Shown: positions 25,568 through 36,458, numbered from the stretch's first letter. The stretch: DNA of 64,000 nucleotides from an uncultured Alistipes sp. (GCA_900546065.1 URBK01000005.1:70625-134624); one strand, 5' to 3'. Numbers and translations: made by a program. The notes: generated by a model not told the origin, from the letters alone.

Positions 25568-27031
25568 ATGGACAGAAACCTCAAATCATTGAAACCCGAG
25601 AGCGTGTGGGCACGCTTTGCGGAGATTGTACGCATACCGCGTCCCTCGCACAGCGAGGACAAGATACGCCGTTATCTTGTTGAGTTTGCCGAGAGCCACG
25701 GCATCGAGCATTGCGTCGACGAGGCGGGCAACGTATATATGCGCAAGGAGGCTACGGCAGGCATGGAGAACCGCATGGGACTGATCATGCAGGCGCATGT
25801 CGACATGGTTGCGCAGAAGAACAAGGACAAGGAGTTCGACTTCGAGAACGACCCGATCGACGCCTATATCGACGGAGACCGCGTGACGGCCGACGGCACG
25901 ACTCTGGGTGCCGATGACGGCATAGGCGTAGCGGCGGCTCTGGCTGCCATATCGAGCGATACGCTCGCCCACGGCCCTCTGGAGGCGCTCTTCACGGCGA
26001 CCGAGGAGACGGGTATGGACGGGGCGTTCGGTTTAAAGCCCGGCCTGCTCAAGGGTGACATATTGCTGAACCTCGATTCGGAGACCGAAGGAGAGCTCTA
26101 CGTAGGATGTGCCGGCGGTCTTGACGCCAACGTACGTCTGCCGTATAAGGCTGCGGCGGCTCCCGCATCGGGATACGCGACGCTGTGCGTGAACGTACGC
26201 GGATGCAAGGGTGGACACTCGGGAATACAGATCATCTGCCAGCGGGCAAATGCCAACCGTCTGCTGTTCCGTCTGCTGCGCCAGATCTCGCGTCTGTGTG
26301 ACATGAAGCTCTGCTCGGTTGACGGCGGAGGCCTGCGCAACGCCATCCCGCGTGAGGCGGAGGCTGTCATCATGGTGCCCGACGGCGACGTTGCTAAGGT
26401 GAAGAGCACGGCAGCCGAGTTCCTTAAGACGGTTACGGCCGAGTTTGCCGGTATCGAGGACTCTATCGCGGTGGACGTAACCGATGCGAAGCCTTGTGCC
26501 GAGATCATTCCCGACGATGTTGCGGCGCGTCTTATGGCGGCGATGGTGGCCTGCCATGACGGCGTGGCCCGTATGTCGACGGCGATGGAGGGGCTCGTAC
26601 AGACCTCTAACAACGTGGCGCGCGTGGTGTCTGACGGCGAGGCCGTGACGATCAATATGCTGATGCGTTCGTCGGTGCGCTCGGAGAAGGAGGCGCTGGC
26701 CGATTCGATCGACGCCGTATTCACGCTTGCGGGTGCCGAGGTGGTATTCTCGGGCGGCTATGACGGCTGGAATCCCAATATGGACTCACCCATACTGAAG
26801 ACCATGATCGGCATGTATGAGCAGCTCTACGGACGTCGTCCTGCCGTGACGGCGATACATGCGGGTCTGGAGTGCGGCATCATCGGCGGCAAGTATCCTA
26901 ATCTGGATATGATCTCATTCGGCCCCACGATCAACTATCCCCACTCGCCCGACGAGAACGTAGAGATCGAGTCGGTGCAGCGTTTCTATGATTTCCTGAT
27001 ACACACGATCGAAAACGCGCCCGAGAAATGA
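25568..27031 (+). CDS. pepD: Aminoacyl-histidine dipeptidase (PepD, cytosol nonspecific dipeptidase)
   Basis: 487-residue M20-family metallopeptidase that hydrolyses dipeptides such as carnosine-type Xaa-His in the cytoplasm. The zinc ligands and catalytic residues are visible: LIMQAHVDMV (His, catalytic Asp), LGADDGIG (bridging Asp), ATEETGMDGA (catalytic Glu), LDSETEGE and a final NYPHSPDENV His. A lid dimerisation domain lies between. Length fits the family (about 485). The lipid kinase gene starts 4 bp before its stop. Confidence 0.96.
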   Translation: MDRNLKSLKPESVWARFAEIVRIPRPSHSEDKIRRYLVEFAESHGIEHCVDEAGNVYMRKEATAGMENRMGLIMQAHVDMVAQKNKDKEFDFENDPIDAYIDGDRVTADGTTLGADDGIGVAAALAAISSDTLAHGPLEALFTATEETGMDGAFGLKPGLLKGDILLNLDSETEGELYVGCAGGLDANVRLPYKAAAAPASGYATLCVNVRGCKGGHSGIQIICQRANANRLLFRLLRQISRLCDMKLCSVDGGGLRNAIPREAEAVIMVPDGDVAKVKSTAAEFLKTVTAEFAGIEDSIAVDVTDAKPCAEIIPDDVAARLMAAMVACHDGVARMSTAMEGLVQTSNNVARVVSDGEAVTINMLMRSSVRSEKEALADSIDAVFTLAGAEVVFSGGYDGWNPNMDSPILKTMIGMYEQLYGRRPAVTAIHAGLECGIIGGKYPNLDMISFGPTINYPHSPDENVEIESVQRFYDFLIHTIENAPEK

Positions 27032-27999
27032 CCCTGCGCCAGATGACAGCCGACATATCGGAGAAGTGGTTCGTCATAGTGAACCCCGTGGCCGGATCGG
27101 GCCGCGGGCTGATCGACCTTCCCAAGATATCGAAGCTCATACGCGATAACGACATACCTTACGAGCTGGTCTTTTCGCAGCACAAGCACCACCCGACGGA
27201 GCTTACCGTGCGGGCGGTGAATGCCGGTTACCGCCGCATTATCGTCATCGGCGGCGACGGCACGCTGCACGAGGTGGTCAATGGCCTCTTCATCCAGCAG
27301 ACGGTCTCGCCCGACGAGGTTACCGTGTCGGTTGTGGCCGTAGGTACGGGTAACGACTGGGTGCGCATGTTCGGCATACCGTCGCACTACTCGGAGGCCA
27401 TACGCGCCATACGTGAGGGCTACACCTTCCTGCAGGATGTGGGCGAGGTCTACTACAAGGAGTCGCAGTTCCCGCAGATGCGGTATATGGCCAATGTTGC
27501 GGGTGCGGGCTTCGATGCAGATGTGATACGCTGTTATCAGCACTACAAGAACAAGGGCCGCCGCGGCCGCCATCTCTATCCGCTGTCGATCCTGCGCAGT
27601 TATTTCAGGTACCGTTCTACGGGCGTGAAGGTGTGGGTCGATGACAAACTGGTGCATAACGACCTGTTGTTCAGTGTCGCCATCGGCGTATGCAAGTACA
27701 ACGGCGGCGGCGTGCAGCAGCTGCCCGAGGCCGTGGCCGACGACGGTCTGCTGGACATTACGCTTATACGTCCGGTGCATTGGTGGCATGTGGTCTTCCG
27801 TCTGAAGCGTTTCTTCAACGGCAGTATCTATACGATCGGACACGTCGGGCACTATCAGGGCCGCAACGTGCGTATCGAGTCGTCGCCCGAGATGCCCGTC
27901 GAGGTCGACGGCGAGATTCTGGGCGGCACGCCTCTCGAGTTCAAGATCCGTCACCGCTGCGTGAAGGTTATCGTGAACAAGGATTTTCTGGAGGGATAA
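27028..27999 (+). CDS. Diacylglycerol kinase-family (YegS/DgkB-like) lipid kinase
   Basis: 323 residues. The N-terminal catalytic domain has VNPVAGSGRG, the nucleotide loop IGGDGTLHEVVNG and the VGTGNDWVRMFG motif. The C-terminal beta-sandwich carries the EVDGE substrate-contact motif. It phosphorylates a lipid alcohol such as diacylglycerol or a sphingoid base; the exact substrate is not readable. The ATG overlaps the pepD stop (ATGA), so translation is coupled. Confidence 0.92.
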   Translation: MTLRQMTADISEKWFVIVNPVAGSGRGLIDLPKISKLIRDNDIPYELVFSQHKHHPTELTVRAVNAGYRRIIVIGGDGTLHEVVNGLFIQQTVSPDEVTVSVVAVGTGNDWVRMFGIPSHYSEAIRAIREGYTFLQDVGEVYYKESQFPQMRYMANVAGAGFDADVIRCYQHYKNKGRRGRHLYPLSILRSYFRYRSTGVKVWVDDKLVHNDLLFSVAIGVCKYNGGGVQQLPEAVADDGLLDITLIRPVHWWHVVFRLKRFFNGSIYTIGHVGHYQGRNVRIESSPEMPVEVDGEILGGTPLEFKIRHRCVKVIVNKDFLEG

Positions 28000-28032
28000 C
28001 ACGGCACGGAATGTCGTGCTATACTGACAAAT

Positions 28033-28066
28033 GAACAGGCGAACCCTTTGCGGGGTTCGCCTGTTC
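28033..28066. terminator. Hairpin between convergent genes
   Basis: A perfect 14-bp stem (28033-28046 with 28053-28066) and a 6-base loop. There is no strong T run on either side, but the place between two converging genes fits a shared terminator. Confidence 0.75.
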
Positions 28067-28101
28067 GGTTGAAAAGGGATTTATCGTATCTGGTTACGTG
28101 G

Positions 28102-28677
28102 TCAATCCTCCGTGATCTCGACCTGCTCGTCCACCTCCACGACCCAGTCGAACAGATCGTTGGCGCACTGCTGCTGGAACTGTGCCAGCTGCGAGTAGTC
28201 GGACGTGTCGGCCAGAATGGCGGCGAAGAACTGGTCCATGGTCGAGTATTGTGCGTTGACCTTCTGGGCAAAGCACTGATAGAATGCCTTCTGCTGGTCG
28301 TGTGTCAGCCCTTCGGGCAGAACGCCCTGACTTACAAGATACTGGTAGGGGTAGAGGTGACGCATGTTGTGCGCATCGGCATTGAGCTCGTCGACGATGG
28401 TGGTTATGACGTAGAACTCGACGGTGTCGTTGACGGCAGGCATCTCGATGAAGGTCGTGTAGACGGGGAATGCCTCTTCGAGCGTGCCGGTCACGTCGTC
28501 GGCGAATACCACGAACTCGGGATCCGTCAGATCCTGCAGGTAGACCATCTGACGATATGCCTTCAGAGCCTCGTTCATGGCCTTCTTCTGTTCACGATTC
28601 CATTTGGCTTGGGGCGAGCAGCCCAGTGCCGTCGCCGCGAAGGCGAGAAGCGAAAGGTGGAGTAGAATCTTTTTCAT
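28102..28677 (-). CDS. Hypothetical lipoprotein
   Basis: 191 residues. A signal peptide with lipobox TALGC (Cys near residue 20) makes it a lipoprotein. The mature part is helical and acidic, rich in Gln, Asp and Tyr, and ends in EVDEQVEITED. No domain was recognised. It stands alone, convergent with the lipid kinase gene. It is a real gene by its signal peptide and codon pattern. Confidence 0.8.
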   Translation of the reverse strand: MKKILLHLSLLAFAATALGCSPQAKWNREQKKAMNEALKAYRQMVYLQDLTDPEFVVFADDVTGTLEEAFPVYTTFIEMPAVNDTVEFYVITTIVDELNADAHNMRHLYPYQYLVSQGVLPEGLTHDQQKAFYQCFAQKVNAQYSTMDQFFAAILADTSDYSQLAQFQQQCANDLFDWVVEVDEQVEITED

Positions 28678-28943
28678 AGAAACTGTCGTTTTTGAGATAT
28701 TCTGCCTTCAGTCGAGCAATCGATGTGCCAAAACTTATGGTTCGCGGGTAAAATGCCCCGTTACCGATATTATGGACTTTAGGGAATATTTTACGGGATC
28801 GGCTTCAGCCTTTGGTATGTGTTTGTCTCGGATTGTATGGAGTGGATCTTATGGTGAAGGGGCAAAAAATACGGGCGGTAATAATCCTTGTACGGACTGT
28901 GCCCGTGAATATCGGCGGCCACTCCTTATAGTACGAACGTGCA

Positions 28944-28984
28944 TATAATGCAAACGGGGCCCTTTATAATACAAACGGGGTCCT
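28944..28984. repeat. 21-bp-spaced direct repeat beside the tRNA
   Basis: Two 20-bp copies start at 28944 and 28965 with two differences (core CAAACGGGG). A poorer copy precedes them at about 28927. The second copy overlaps the hairpin that follows the tRNA gene. Confidence 0.6.
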
Positions 28985-28998
28985 TAATTGGACCCCGT
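28975..28998 (-). terminator. Terminator of the tRNA gene
   Basis: ACGGGGTCC and GGACCCCGT pair (9 bp) around a 6-base AT loop. It lies just 3' of the tRNA on the minus strand, where a T-rich GTTTGTATT follows. Confidence 0.75.
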
Positions 28999-29002
28999 GT
29001 TG

Positions 29003-29076
29003 TGGAGAATATCGGGCTCGAACCGATGACCTCTTGCATGCCATGCAAACGCTCTAGCCAGCTGAGCTAATCCCCC
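29003..29076 (-). tRNA. tRNA-Ala (anticodon GGC)
   Basis: 74 bases folding as a full cloverleaf: 7-bp acceptor with two G-U pairs, D stem GCTC/GAGC, anticodon stem TTTGC/GCAAG with loop ATGGCAT (GGC at positions 34-36), a 5-base variable region, T stem ATCGG/CCGAT with TTCGAGC loop, discriminator A. CCA is not encoded. It decodes GCC. Confidence 0.96.
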
Positions 29077-29169
29077 GTTTGTGGTTGCAAATATATGGAG
29101 CGAAATCCATTTTTCCAAAAACGGAGGATAAAATATTTCAATATCGAGGCAAAAGGCCGCCGGATCACC

Positions 29170-29192
29170 CGAAAACGGACTTTTTAGTCCAT
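29170..29192 (-). terminator. Small terminator at the end of the thi operon
   Basis: On the minus strand GGACT, four A, AGTCC then GTTTTC. It lies about 30 bp beyond the thiE/thiD fusion stop. Confidence 0.55.
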
Positions 29193-29217
29193 TTGGGAAT
29201 CTATCAGATATCTGACC

Positions 29218-30627
29218 TTATCTTTCGGCCATGTGCCATAGCGGGCCGTTCCCGTGGCCTATGTTCATGCGGCTGCCGGCACGTATAGCGGCCGTGACAT
29301 AGCGCTTGGCCTCGGCTACGGCCTCGACCAGCGGCTGGCCCTGTGCAAGCAGTGCGGCAATGGCCGAGGATAGTGTGCAGCCGGTGCCGTGGAGGTTGCG
29401 CGTCGGGATTCTCTCGCCCATGAACCGCTCGATGCGGCCGTCATGGCAGAGAATATCGCACATGGGCCCCTCGGCAAGGTGCCCGCCCTTGACGAGCACG
29501 GACGTAGAGTATCGCTCCGCGAGGTCGCGCGCGGCAGTCTCCATATCCTCAACGGTGGATATGCGGCGGCGCCACAAAACTTCTGCTTCACTCATGTTGG
29601 GTGTGATGAGCGTTGCGGCGGGCATCAGTTCGCGTTCTATAATGCCGGTCGTATGCTCCTCGATGAGGCGGTGGCCGCTTGTGGATACCATGACGGGGTC
29701 GTAGACTACAACACGTGGCGTATAGCGCTTCATGGCGGCGGCTATCGTGCGGACGATGTCGGCATCGTTTACCATGCCTATCTTGACGGCTTGCGGCTCG
29801 ATATCCTCCATGACGGCGTCTATCTGGTCGGCTACGACCTGCGCCGGTATGGGGAAGACGCTGCGTACGCCGAGCGTATTCTGTACCGTTACGGCCGTGA
29901 TGGCGGTTGCGGCGTAGGCCCCGAGGGCCGTGATGGCCTTGATGTCGGCCTGTATTCCTGCGCCGCCCGAGGGGTCGGAGCCCGCTATCGACAGTACGGC
30001 GGCCGGACGTGTCGGTGTGGAGGCGGGTGAAGATGTTGTCGCGGCCATATCGGCGGCGCGGCGGCAGCGTACAAGCGTCTCTACGGGATCGGGTGCGTTC
30101 CATACGGCCCCGAGCAGCGCCGCCCCGCCGAATCCCATGTCGGCAATGTCGGCGATGTTGCTCTCGTCGATGCCGCCGAGGGCTATGACCTTGTGGTCGA
30201 TGATGCCGGCCAGACGCGCCCTATCGATCTGCTCGCGGGTGAAGGCGGCGGCATATCCCTGCTTCGAGATGCTGTCGAAGATGGGGCTGAGCGTTACATA
30301 GTCGCACTCGCCCTTGCAGCGCTCGACCTCCTCGAGAGAGTGGCACGAACGGCTTATCTGCCCGCGGTAACCTACGGGCGGCAGCGGATGGCGGCTGTTG
30401 AGGTGTATGCCGCGCAGTCCGTATCGCTCGGCCAGCGGAAAGGCGCTGTGCAGCACGATACGGTTGCGCAGGCGCAGCGGTATGGCGCGCAGGAGTTGCT
30501 CGATGCGCTCGTCCGCAGCGTCGGGCTTGCGCAGGTGGAGCGTCTCCAGTCCGCGTTCCATCATCGCTATGATCATGTCGGCCTCGCCTTCGAAGAGGTC
30601 GGGCCGCGAGAAGAGTATCACTCTCAT
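29218..30627 (-). CDS. thiD: Fused ThiE-like (TenI) and hydroxymethylpyrimidine phosphate kinase ThiD
   Basis: 469 residues from ATG 30627, which overlaps the thiF stop as ATGA. Residues 1 to about 195 are a TenI/ThiE-type TIM barrel (LETLHLRKPD, GIHLNSRHPLP, CDYVTLSPIFDS, VIALGGID). Residues about 205-469 are ThiD (VLSIAGSDPSGGAGIQADIK, VKGGHL, HGTGCTLSSAIAA), which phosphorylates HMP to HMP-PP. The operon already has a complete thiE. The TenI-like part may therefore be a thiazole tautomerase or an auxiliary thiamine phosphate synthase. Last gene of the operon. Confidence 0.92.
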   Translation of the reverse strand: MRVILFSRPDLFEGEADMIIAMMERGLETLHLRKPDAADERIEQLLRAIPLRLRNRIVLHSAFPLAERYGLRGIHLNSRHPLPPVGYRGQISRSCHSLEEVERCKGECDYVTLSPIFDSISKQGYAAAFTREQIDRARLAGIIDHKVIALGGIDESNIADIADMGFGGAALLGAVWNAPDPVETLVRCRRAADMAATTSSPASTPTRPAAVLSIAGSDPSGGAGIQADIKAITALGAYAATAITAVTVQNTLGVRSVFPIPAQVVADQIDAVMEDIEPQAVKIGMVNDADIVRTIAAAMKRYTPRVVVYDPVMVSTSGHRLIEEHTTGIIERELMPAATLITPNMSEAEVLWRRRISTVEDMETAARDLAERYSTSVLVKGGHLAEGPMCDILCHDGRIERFMGERIPTRNLHGTGCTLSSAIAALLAQGQPLVEAVAEAKRYVTAAIRAGSRMNIGHGNGPLWHMAER

Positions 30628-31319
30628 GGCAGTTCCGAAATGAATGTTTGCATTGTTCTCATATCTGTCGACCAGAGGCGTCCGGCCAGCGTCGCGCCGT
30701 AACCGCATATTATCTTGAGTGTCTCCGATGCCTGCACTGCGGCCGTGAATGCGGCCGTCGGGCCCATGACACCCTTGGGGGCGGAGTAGCCCTCGACGGC
30801 GGCCTGATCGGGCCACAGGTCGCGGTATGTGCGGCTGTGTGGCTGGCAGTTGAAGACGGCGGCCTGACCCTCGAACTCGCATATTGCGCCGTAGACATAC
30901 GGAATCCCCATCTCGGCCGTAGCGTCGCCCACGATATATCGTGTGGCGAAGTTGTCGCAGCCGTCGACAACGACGTCGCAACCCTCGGCAAGCGAGCGTA
31001 TGTTGTCCTTATCGACACGCACGACGTGCGCCTCGACGGTAATGGCGCTGTTCATGGCACGCAGACGCCGTGCGGCGCACTCGGCCTTCGGTGACGAGAT
31101 GTCGGCCTCCGTGTAGAGAATCTGCCGCTGGAGGTTGTCAAGGCTGACGCTGTCGTCGTCGGCGAGGCGTATCGTCCCCACGCCCGCCGCGGCAAGGTAC
31201 ATGGCCACGGGCGAGCCGAGACCACCCACACCCACAATGAGCACACGTGCGGCACTGAGCTGCCGCTGTCCCTCGTCGCCAACCTCGGCGAGCATCCTCT
31301 GGCGTGAGTATCGCGTCAT
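30624..31319 (-). CDS. thiF: Sulfur carrier adenylyltransferase ThiF (HesA/MoeB/ThiF family)
   Basis: 231 residues from ATG 31319, overlapping the thiH stop as ATGA. It adenylates the C-terminal Gly of ThiS for sulfur loading. The Rossmann motif GVGGLGSPVAMYL is followed by ADDDSVSLDNLQRQ, and CDNFATRYIVGD holds the conserved crossover Asp and Cys region. The usual paired zinc-knuckle Cys residues after the AICEFEGQAAVF strand are missing (NCQPHSRTYRDLWP), so zinc may not be bound. Confidence 0.93.
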   Translation of the reverse strand: MTRYSRQRMLAEVGDEGQRQLSAARVLIVGVGGLGSPVAMYLAAAGVGTIRLADDDSVSLDNLQRQILYTEADISSPKAECAARRLRAMNSAITVEAHVVRVDKDNIRSLAEGCDVVVDGCDNFATRYIVGDATAEMGIPYVYGAICEFEGQAAVFNCQPHSRTYRDLWPDQAAVEGYSAPKGVMGPTAAFTAAVQASETLKIICGYGATLAGRLWSTDMRTMQTFISELP

Positions 31320-32458
31320 GGACGTGCGGTGTGTTGCGGGCGCATCATGTCGAACGAGGCGTCCCAATCCTTCCATACGGGTTCGCGTCCCAGTCGTTTC
31401 AAGGCCCTCTCGACCTCGACGGCGGTGCGTTCGTCGCTTACGTGGAACTGCTCGAGTGCCTGCGGATAGCTGTAATAGCCTCCCGGGTCGGTCTTGCTCT
31501 CGGCCGACATTGTGGTGACGCCGAGTGTGGCCATGTGGTCGCGTATCGAGGCGGGCTCGCGCGTCGAGTAGGATATGTCGACGTCGTGGTCGAAGATACG
31601 CATGGCGAAAGTCGCCTGCGCCAGCTCGCGGTCGCTCATGATGACGTTGGGCTGGAAACCCTCGTTCTCGGCGGGACGCATACGCGGGAAATTGACACTG
31701 TAACGTGTGCGCCAATAGTGTTTCTGGAGGTAGCGCAGATGGTGTGCCATCATAGTGACGTCGGTGCGCCACTCCTCGAGGCCTATCAGCACGCCGAGTC
31801 CTATGGAGTGGACTCCGGCCTGCCCCATACGGTCGAAGCCGTCGACACGCCACTCGAAGCGCGACTTCATGCCGCGCGGGTGGTATATTTTGTATCGGTC
31901 ACGGTTGTAGGTCTCCTGAAAGCATATCACACCGTTGAGTCCGTGATGCGTCAGCTGCTCGTACTCCTCGGCCTTGAGCGGCATGACCTCGATCTTGAGG
32001 TTGCTGAAGTAGGGCTTGGCTATGTCGAGGGCGCGGGCTATGTAGTCCACGCCCGCGAGTGCGGGGTTCTCGCCCGTCACGAGAAGCAGGTTCTCGAAGG
32101 GGCCTAATCGTTTGATGGCGCGGTACTCGTTCTCGATCTCCTCGGGCGTGAGAATCGTACGTTTCATGGGGTTCGATATGTGGAATCCGCAGTAGACGCA
32201 CGAGTTGGTGCACGAGTTGGTGAGGTAGAGAGGTATGAAGAGCGATATGGTGCGTCCGAAACGCTCCTCGGTGTAGCGGCGGCTCAGACGCGCCATGGTC
32301 TCCAGATAGGGGGCTGCGGCGGGCGATATGAGCGCCATGAAATCTTCGACCGTGCAGTGCTCGGCCGCAAGGGCGCGACGCACGTCGGCATCGGTCTTGG
32401 AGTAGATCGCCTCGGTGGTCTGCTCCCACGATATATCCTTCAAATAGTCTGAAAACAT
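31316..32458 (-). CDS. thiH: 2-iminoacetate synthase ThiH (radical SAM)
   Basis: 380 residues from ATG 32458. The radical SAM cluster CTNSCVYCGF (CxxxCxxC) lies near residue 85. It cleaves tyrosine to dehydroglycine for thiazole assembly, which marks this as the anaerobic route (no ThiO). C-terminal BATS-type region is intact (YSVNFPRMRPAENEGF, STREPASIRDHM). Length fits the family (about 375). It overlaps thiF by 4 bp and follows the HEAT gene by 13 bp. Confidence 0.97.
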   Translation of the reverse strand: MFSDYLKDISWEQTTEAIYSKTDADVRRALAAEHCTVEDFMALISPAAAPYLETMARLSRRYTEERFGRTISLFIPLYLTNSCTNSCVYCGFHISNPMKRTILTPEEIENEYRAIKRLGPFENLLLVTGENPALAGVDYIARALDIAKPYFSNLKIEVMPLKAEEYEQLTHHGLNGVICFQETYNRDRYKIYHPRGMKSRFEWRVDGFDRMGQAGVHSIGLGVLIGLEEWRTDVTMMAHHLRYLQKHYWRTRYSVNFPRMRPAENEGFQPNVIMSDRELAQATFAMRIFDHDVDISYSTREPASIRDHMATLGVTTMSAESKTDPGGYYSYPQALEQFHVSDERTAVEVERALKRLGREPVWKDWDASFDMMRPQHTARP

Positions 32459-32471
32459 ATCTTTTGTTTTG

Positions 32472-33023
32472 TCAATCCTTTTTATCCTTATTCTTGTTGC
32501 GGAGCCGCTCCAACTCCCGCAAGGCATTGCGCCGTGCCGTAGCTACGCCCGTGGGCAGAGACTCCTCGTTGCCGTATTCGAGATGGAGCCTCAACTCCTC
32601 GGACAGCGGCTTGTGACGCATGCAGATGCGGCATGCAATCTTTATGCACAGGGCCCTGACGGCGATGCTCAACCGTGGCGAGAGCATGCCTTCGAGACAG
32701 AAATCGAATAGTTCGGTGTCTATATCGGCAGGCATTGGCATACGGTTGACGATGCTCAGCAGCAGACGTTGCACACCGTGTCTCGGTTCGGTAACGGCAC
32801 GCCGTGAAATCTCCTTCCGGTACCGTTCTAACAGCTCGGGACGGCGCCGGGAGACCTGTTCCAACGCCCATGCCGCGTGCCACGCTACGGTGCCATCTTC
32901 ATCGCCGGCCAACGATACAAGTTCATCGAAGAGCGCCGGATCGTTCTCCGCCTGCACGGCTATGCTCCCGATGGCAGTGCGTTGCAGGGCGGTGGCGGCG
33001 AGTGTATGTCTGAGCGAGGGCAT
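32472..33023 (-). CDS. HEAT-repeat-like protein inside the thi operon
   Basis: 183 residues, all alpha, with stacked amphipathic helix pairs (DGTVAWHAAWALEQVSRR, RHGVQRLLLSIVNRMPM, LSIAVRALCIKIACRI) and a basic Lys/Arg-rich end. It resembles small HEAT-type proteins of Bacteroidota that are sometimes labelled adenylosuccinate lyase without the catalytic motifs. It starts 8 bp after thiC and ends 13 bp before thiH, so it is clearly part of the operon. A scaffold or assembly role with ThiC or ThiH is conceivable, but nothing in the sequence shows it. Function unknown. Confidence 0.8.
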   Translation of the reverse strand: MPSLRHTLAATALQRTAIGSIAVQAENDPALFDELVSLAGDEDGTVAWHAAWALEQVSRRRPELLERYRKEISRRAVTEPRHGVQRLLLSIVNRMPMPADIDTELFDFCLEGMLSPRLSIAVRALCIKIACRICMRHKPLSEELRLHLEYGNEESLPTGVATARRNALRELERLRNKNKDKKD

Positions 33024-33031
33024 GTCGGGGG

Positions 33032-34807
<1,776 letters not shown>

Positions 34808-35587
34808 TTACTCTTCATCGAGGAATGCGGTGAGAGGCGAGCTGGCATCGGCCTCGAAGTTCTCGGCGACGGCTCCCAGACCTGCTTCGTAGGCCATGCG
34901 GCCGGCCTCGACAGCACGGGCGAAGGCTTCGGCCATCGCTACGGGGTCACCCGCAACGGCTATGGCCGTATTGACCAGACATGCCGAAGCACCCATCTCC
35001 ATGGCCTCGGCGGCATGACTGGGGGCTCCGATACCGGCATCGACCACGACGGGCACGCCCGCCTGCTCGATGATGATACCCAGAAAGTCGCGTGTGCGCA
35101 GGCCCTTGTTCGAGCCTATGGGGGCGCCCAGAGGCATGACGGCGGCGGCGCCGGCCTCCTCCAGACGCTTGCAGAGCGTCGGGTCGGCCTGACAGTAGGG
35201 CAGTACGATGAAGCCCATCTTTACCAGCTGCTCCGTGGCCTTGAGCGTCTCGACCGAGTCGGGCAGCAGATAACGCGGATCGGGGTGTATCTCGAGCTTG
35301 AGCCACGGTGTGCCGAAGGCCTCGCGCGACATCTGTGCGGCGAAGACGGCCTCCTCGGCGTTGCGTACACCCGACGTGTTGGGCAGAAGGGTGATGTTGT
35401 TGTTGACGATATGTTGCAGCATGTCGTCGCTGCTGTCACCGAGTTCGATGCGTTTCATGGCCACGGTGACCATCTCGGTGCGCGAGGCCTTGATGGCCTG
35501 CTGCATAAGCTCGTATGAGCTGAACTTGCCGGTGCCGAGAAAGAGGCGCGAGCCGAACTCCCGACCGGCGATAACGAGTTTTTCCAT
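34808..35587 (-). CDS. thiG: Thiazole synthase ThiG
   Basis: 259-residue TIM-barrel enzyme joining deoxyxylulose phosphate, dehydroglycine and ThiS thiocarboxylate into the thiazole ring. The Schiff-base lysine lies in [28 protein letters not shown] and [18 protein letters not shown] are the phosphate-binding and tail motifs. Lies 57 bp after thiE and 21 bp before thiC. Confidence 0.98.
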   Translation of the reverse strand: MEKLVIAGREFGSRLFLGTGKFSSYELMQQAIKASRTEMVTVAMKRIELGDSSDDMLQHIVNNNITLLPNTSGVRNAEEAVFAAQMSREAFGTPWLKLEIHPDPRYLLPDSVETLKATEQLVKMGFIVLPYCQADPTLCKRLEEAGAAAVMPLGAPIGSNKGLRTRDFLGIIIEQAGVPVVVDAGIGAPSHAAEAMEMGASACLVNTAIAVAGDPVAMAEAFARAVEAGRMAYEAGLGAVAENFEADASSPLTAFLDEE

Positions 35588-35644
35588 TGTCTATCGTATT
35601 TTGATCGTATGCATTTTATTTGTAACCGAATCTCCGTATACCCA

Positions 35645-36259
35645 TTATAGGGCAAGTATGCGTCGCATCTCCGAAGCGGGATCCTCGGCCCGAAGCACCG
35701 ATCCCGAGAGGGCTATGCCGTTGACGCCCGTAGACATGATCTGCGGTATGTCGTCGAAGCCGATGCCGCCGATGGCTACGACAGGGAGCGTGATGCCCTC
35801 CTCGCGCATGCGGCGCATGATGTCACGGTAGCCCTCGAGCCCGAGTATGGGGCTCAGGTTCTTCTTCGTGGTGGTGAACCGGTATGGGCCGCAGCCTATG
35901 TAGTCGGCGCCTGCGGCAGCCAGCGCGGCAATGTCCTCGAAGGTGTTGGCCGTGCCGCCTATGATGTATGCTTCGCCCAGACGTTGGCGCGCCTGCGAAA
36001 CGGGCATGTCGTTCTTGCCCAGATGTACGCCGTGGGCCTTGATTTGTTCCGCTATGTCGACATGGTCGTCGATGATAAGCGTTGCGCCGCAGGCGTTGCA
36101 CATGTCGAGCATCTGCTCCGCGACGGGCAGGATCTGCTCCGGCGTGGCATCCTTCATGCGCAGCTGTATCCAGCGGCAGCCCCCGTCGAGGGCCAGACGA
36201 GCCGAATCGAGATAGGAGTAACGTTCGGTGGCGTGTGTGATGAACTGTACGGGTATCAT
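35645..36259 (-). CDS. thiE: Thiamine phosphate synthase ThiE
   Basis: 204 residues. It couples HMP-PP with thiazole phosphate. Signatures: CRWIQLRMKDA (diphosphate contact), LIIDDHVDIA, GVHLGKNDMP, GGTANTFEDIAA, DYIGCGPYRFTTTKKN and VVAIGGIGFDDI. It is the complete ThiE of the operon, as opposed to the TenI-like half of the fusion at 29218. Starts 4 bp after thiS. Confidence 0.95.
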   Translation of the reverse strand: MIPVQFITHATERYSYLDSARLALDGGCRWIQLRMKDATPEQILPVAEQMLDMCNACGATLIIDDHVDIAEQIKAHGVHLGKNDMPVSQARQRLGEAYIIGGTANTFEDIAALAAAGADYIGCGPYRFTTTKKNLSPILGLEGYRDIMRRMREEGITLPVVAIGGIGFDDIPQIMSTGVNGIALSGSVLRAEDPASEMRRILAL

Positions 36260-36263
36260 GGCT

Positions 36264-36458
36264 CTATCCTCCGCAGGCTACACGTATGACTGTGAGTTTG
36301 TCACCCTCGCAGAGCTTGTGCGCACCCCATTCGGCGCGCGGCACCACGCGGTTGTTTACGGCTACGGCCGCCATTGCGGGCAACCCGATCTCGAGGGCCA
36401 GTGCGGCCACATCGGCGGCAGATGTCTGCAACGCCTTGTTGTTGACGTAGATTGTCAT
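36264..36458 (-). CDS. thiS: Sulfur carrier protein ThiS
   Basis: 64 residues from ATG 36458 (MTIYVNNKALQ); a longer in-frame reading back to 36539 would run into the riboswitch and is rejected. Ubiquitin-like fold that ends in the required Gly-Gly (RVACGG), the site adenylated by ThiF. First gene of the thi operon, directly after the riboswitch. Confidence 0.96.
   Translation of the reverse strand: MTIYVNNKALQTSAADVAALALEIGLPAMAAVAVNNRVVPRAEWGAHKLCEGDKLTVIRVACGG

Noticed and set aside
29205..29214. CAGATATCTG palindrome past the thi operon
   Set aside because: Only 10 bp and common by chance in AT-rich gaps; the nearby GGACT/AGTCC hairpin explains termination better.
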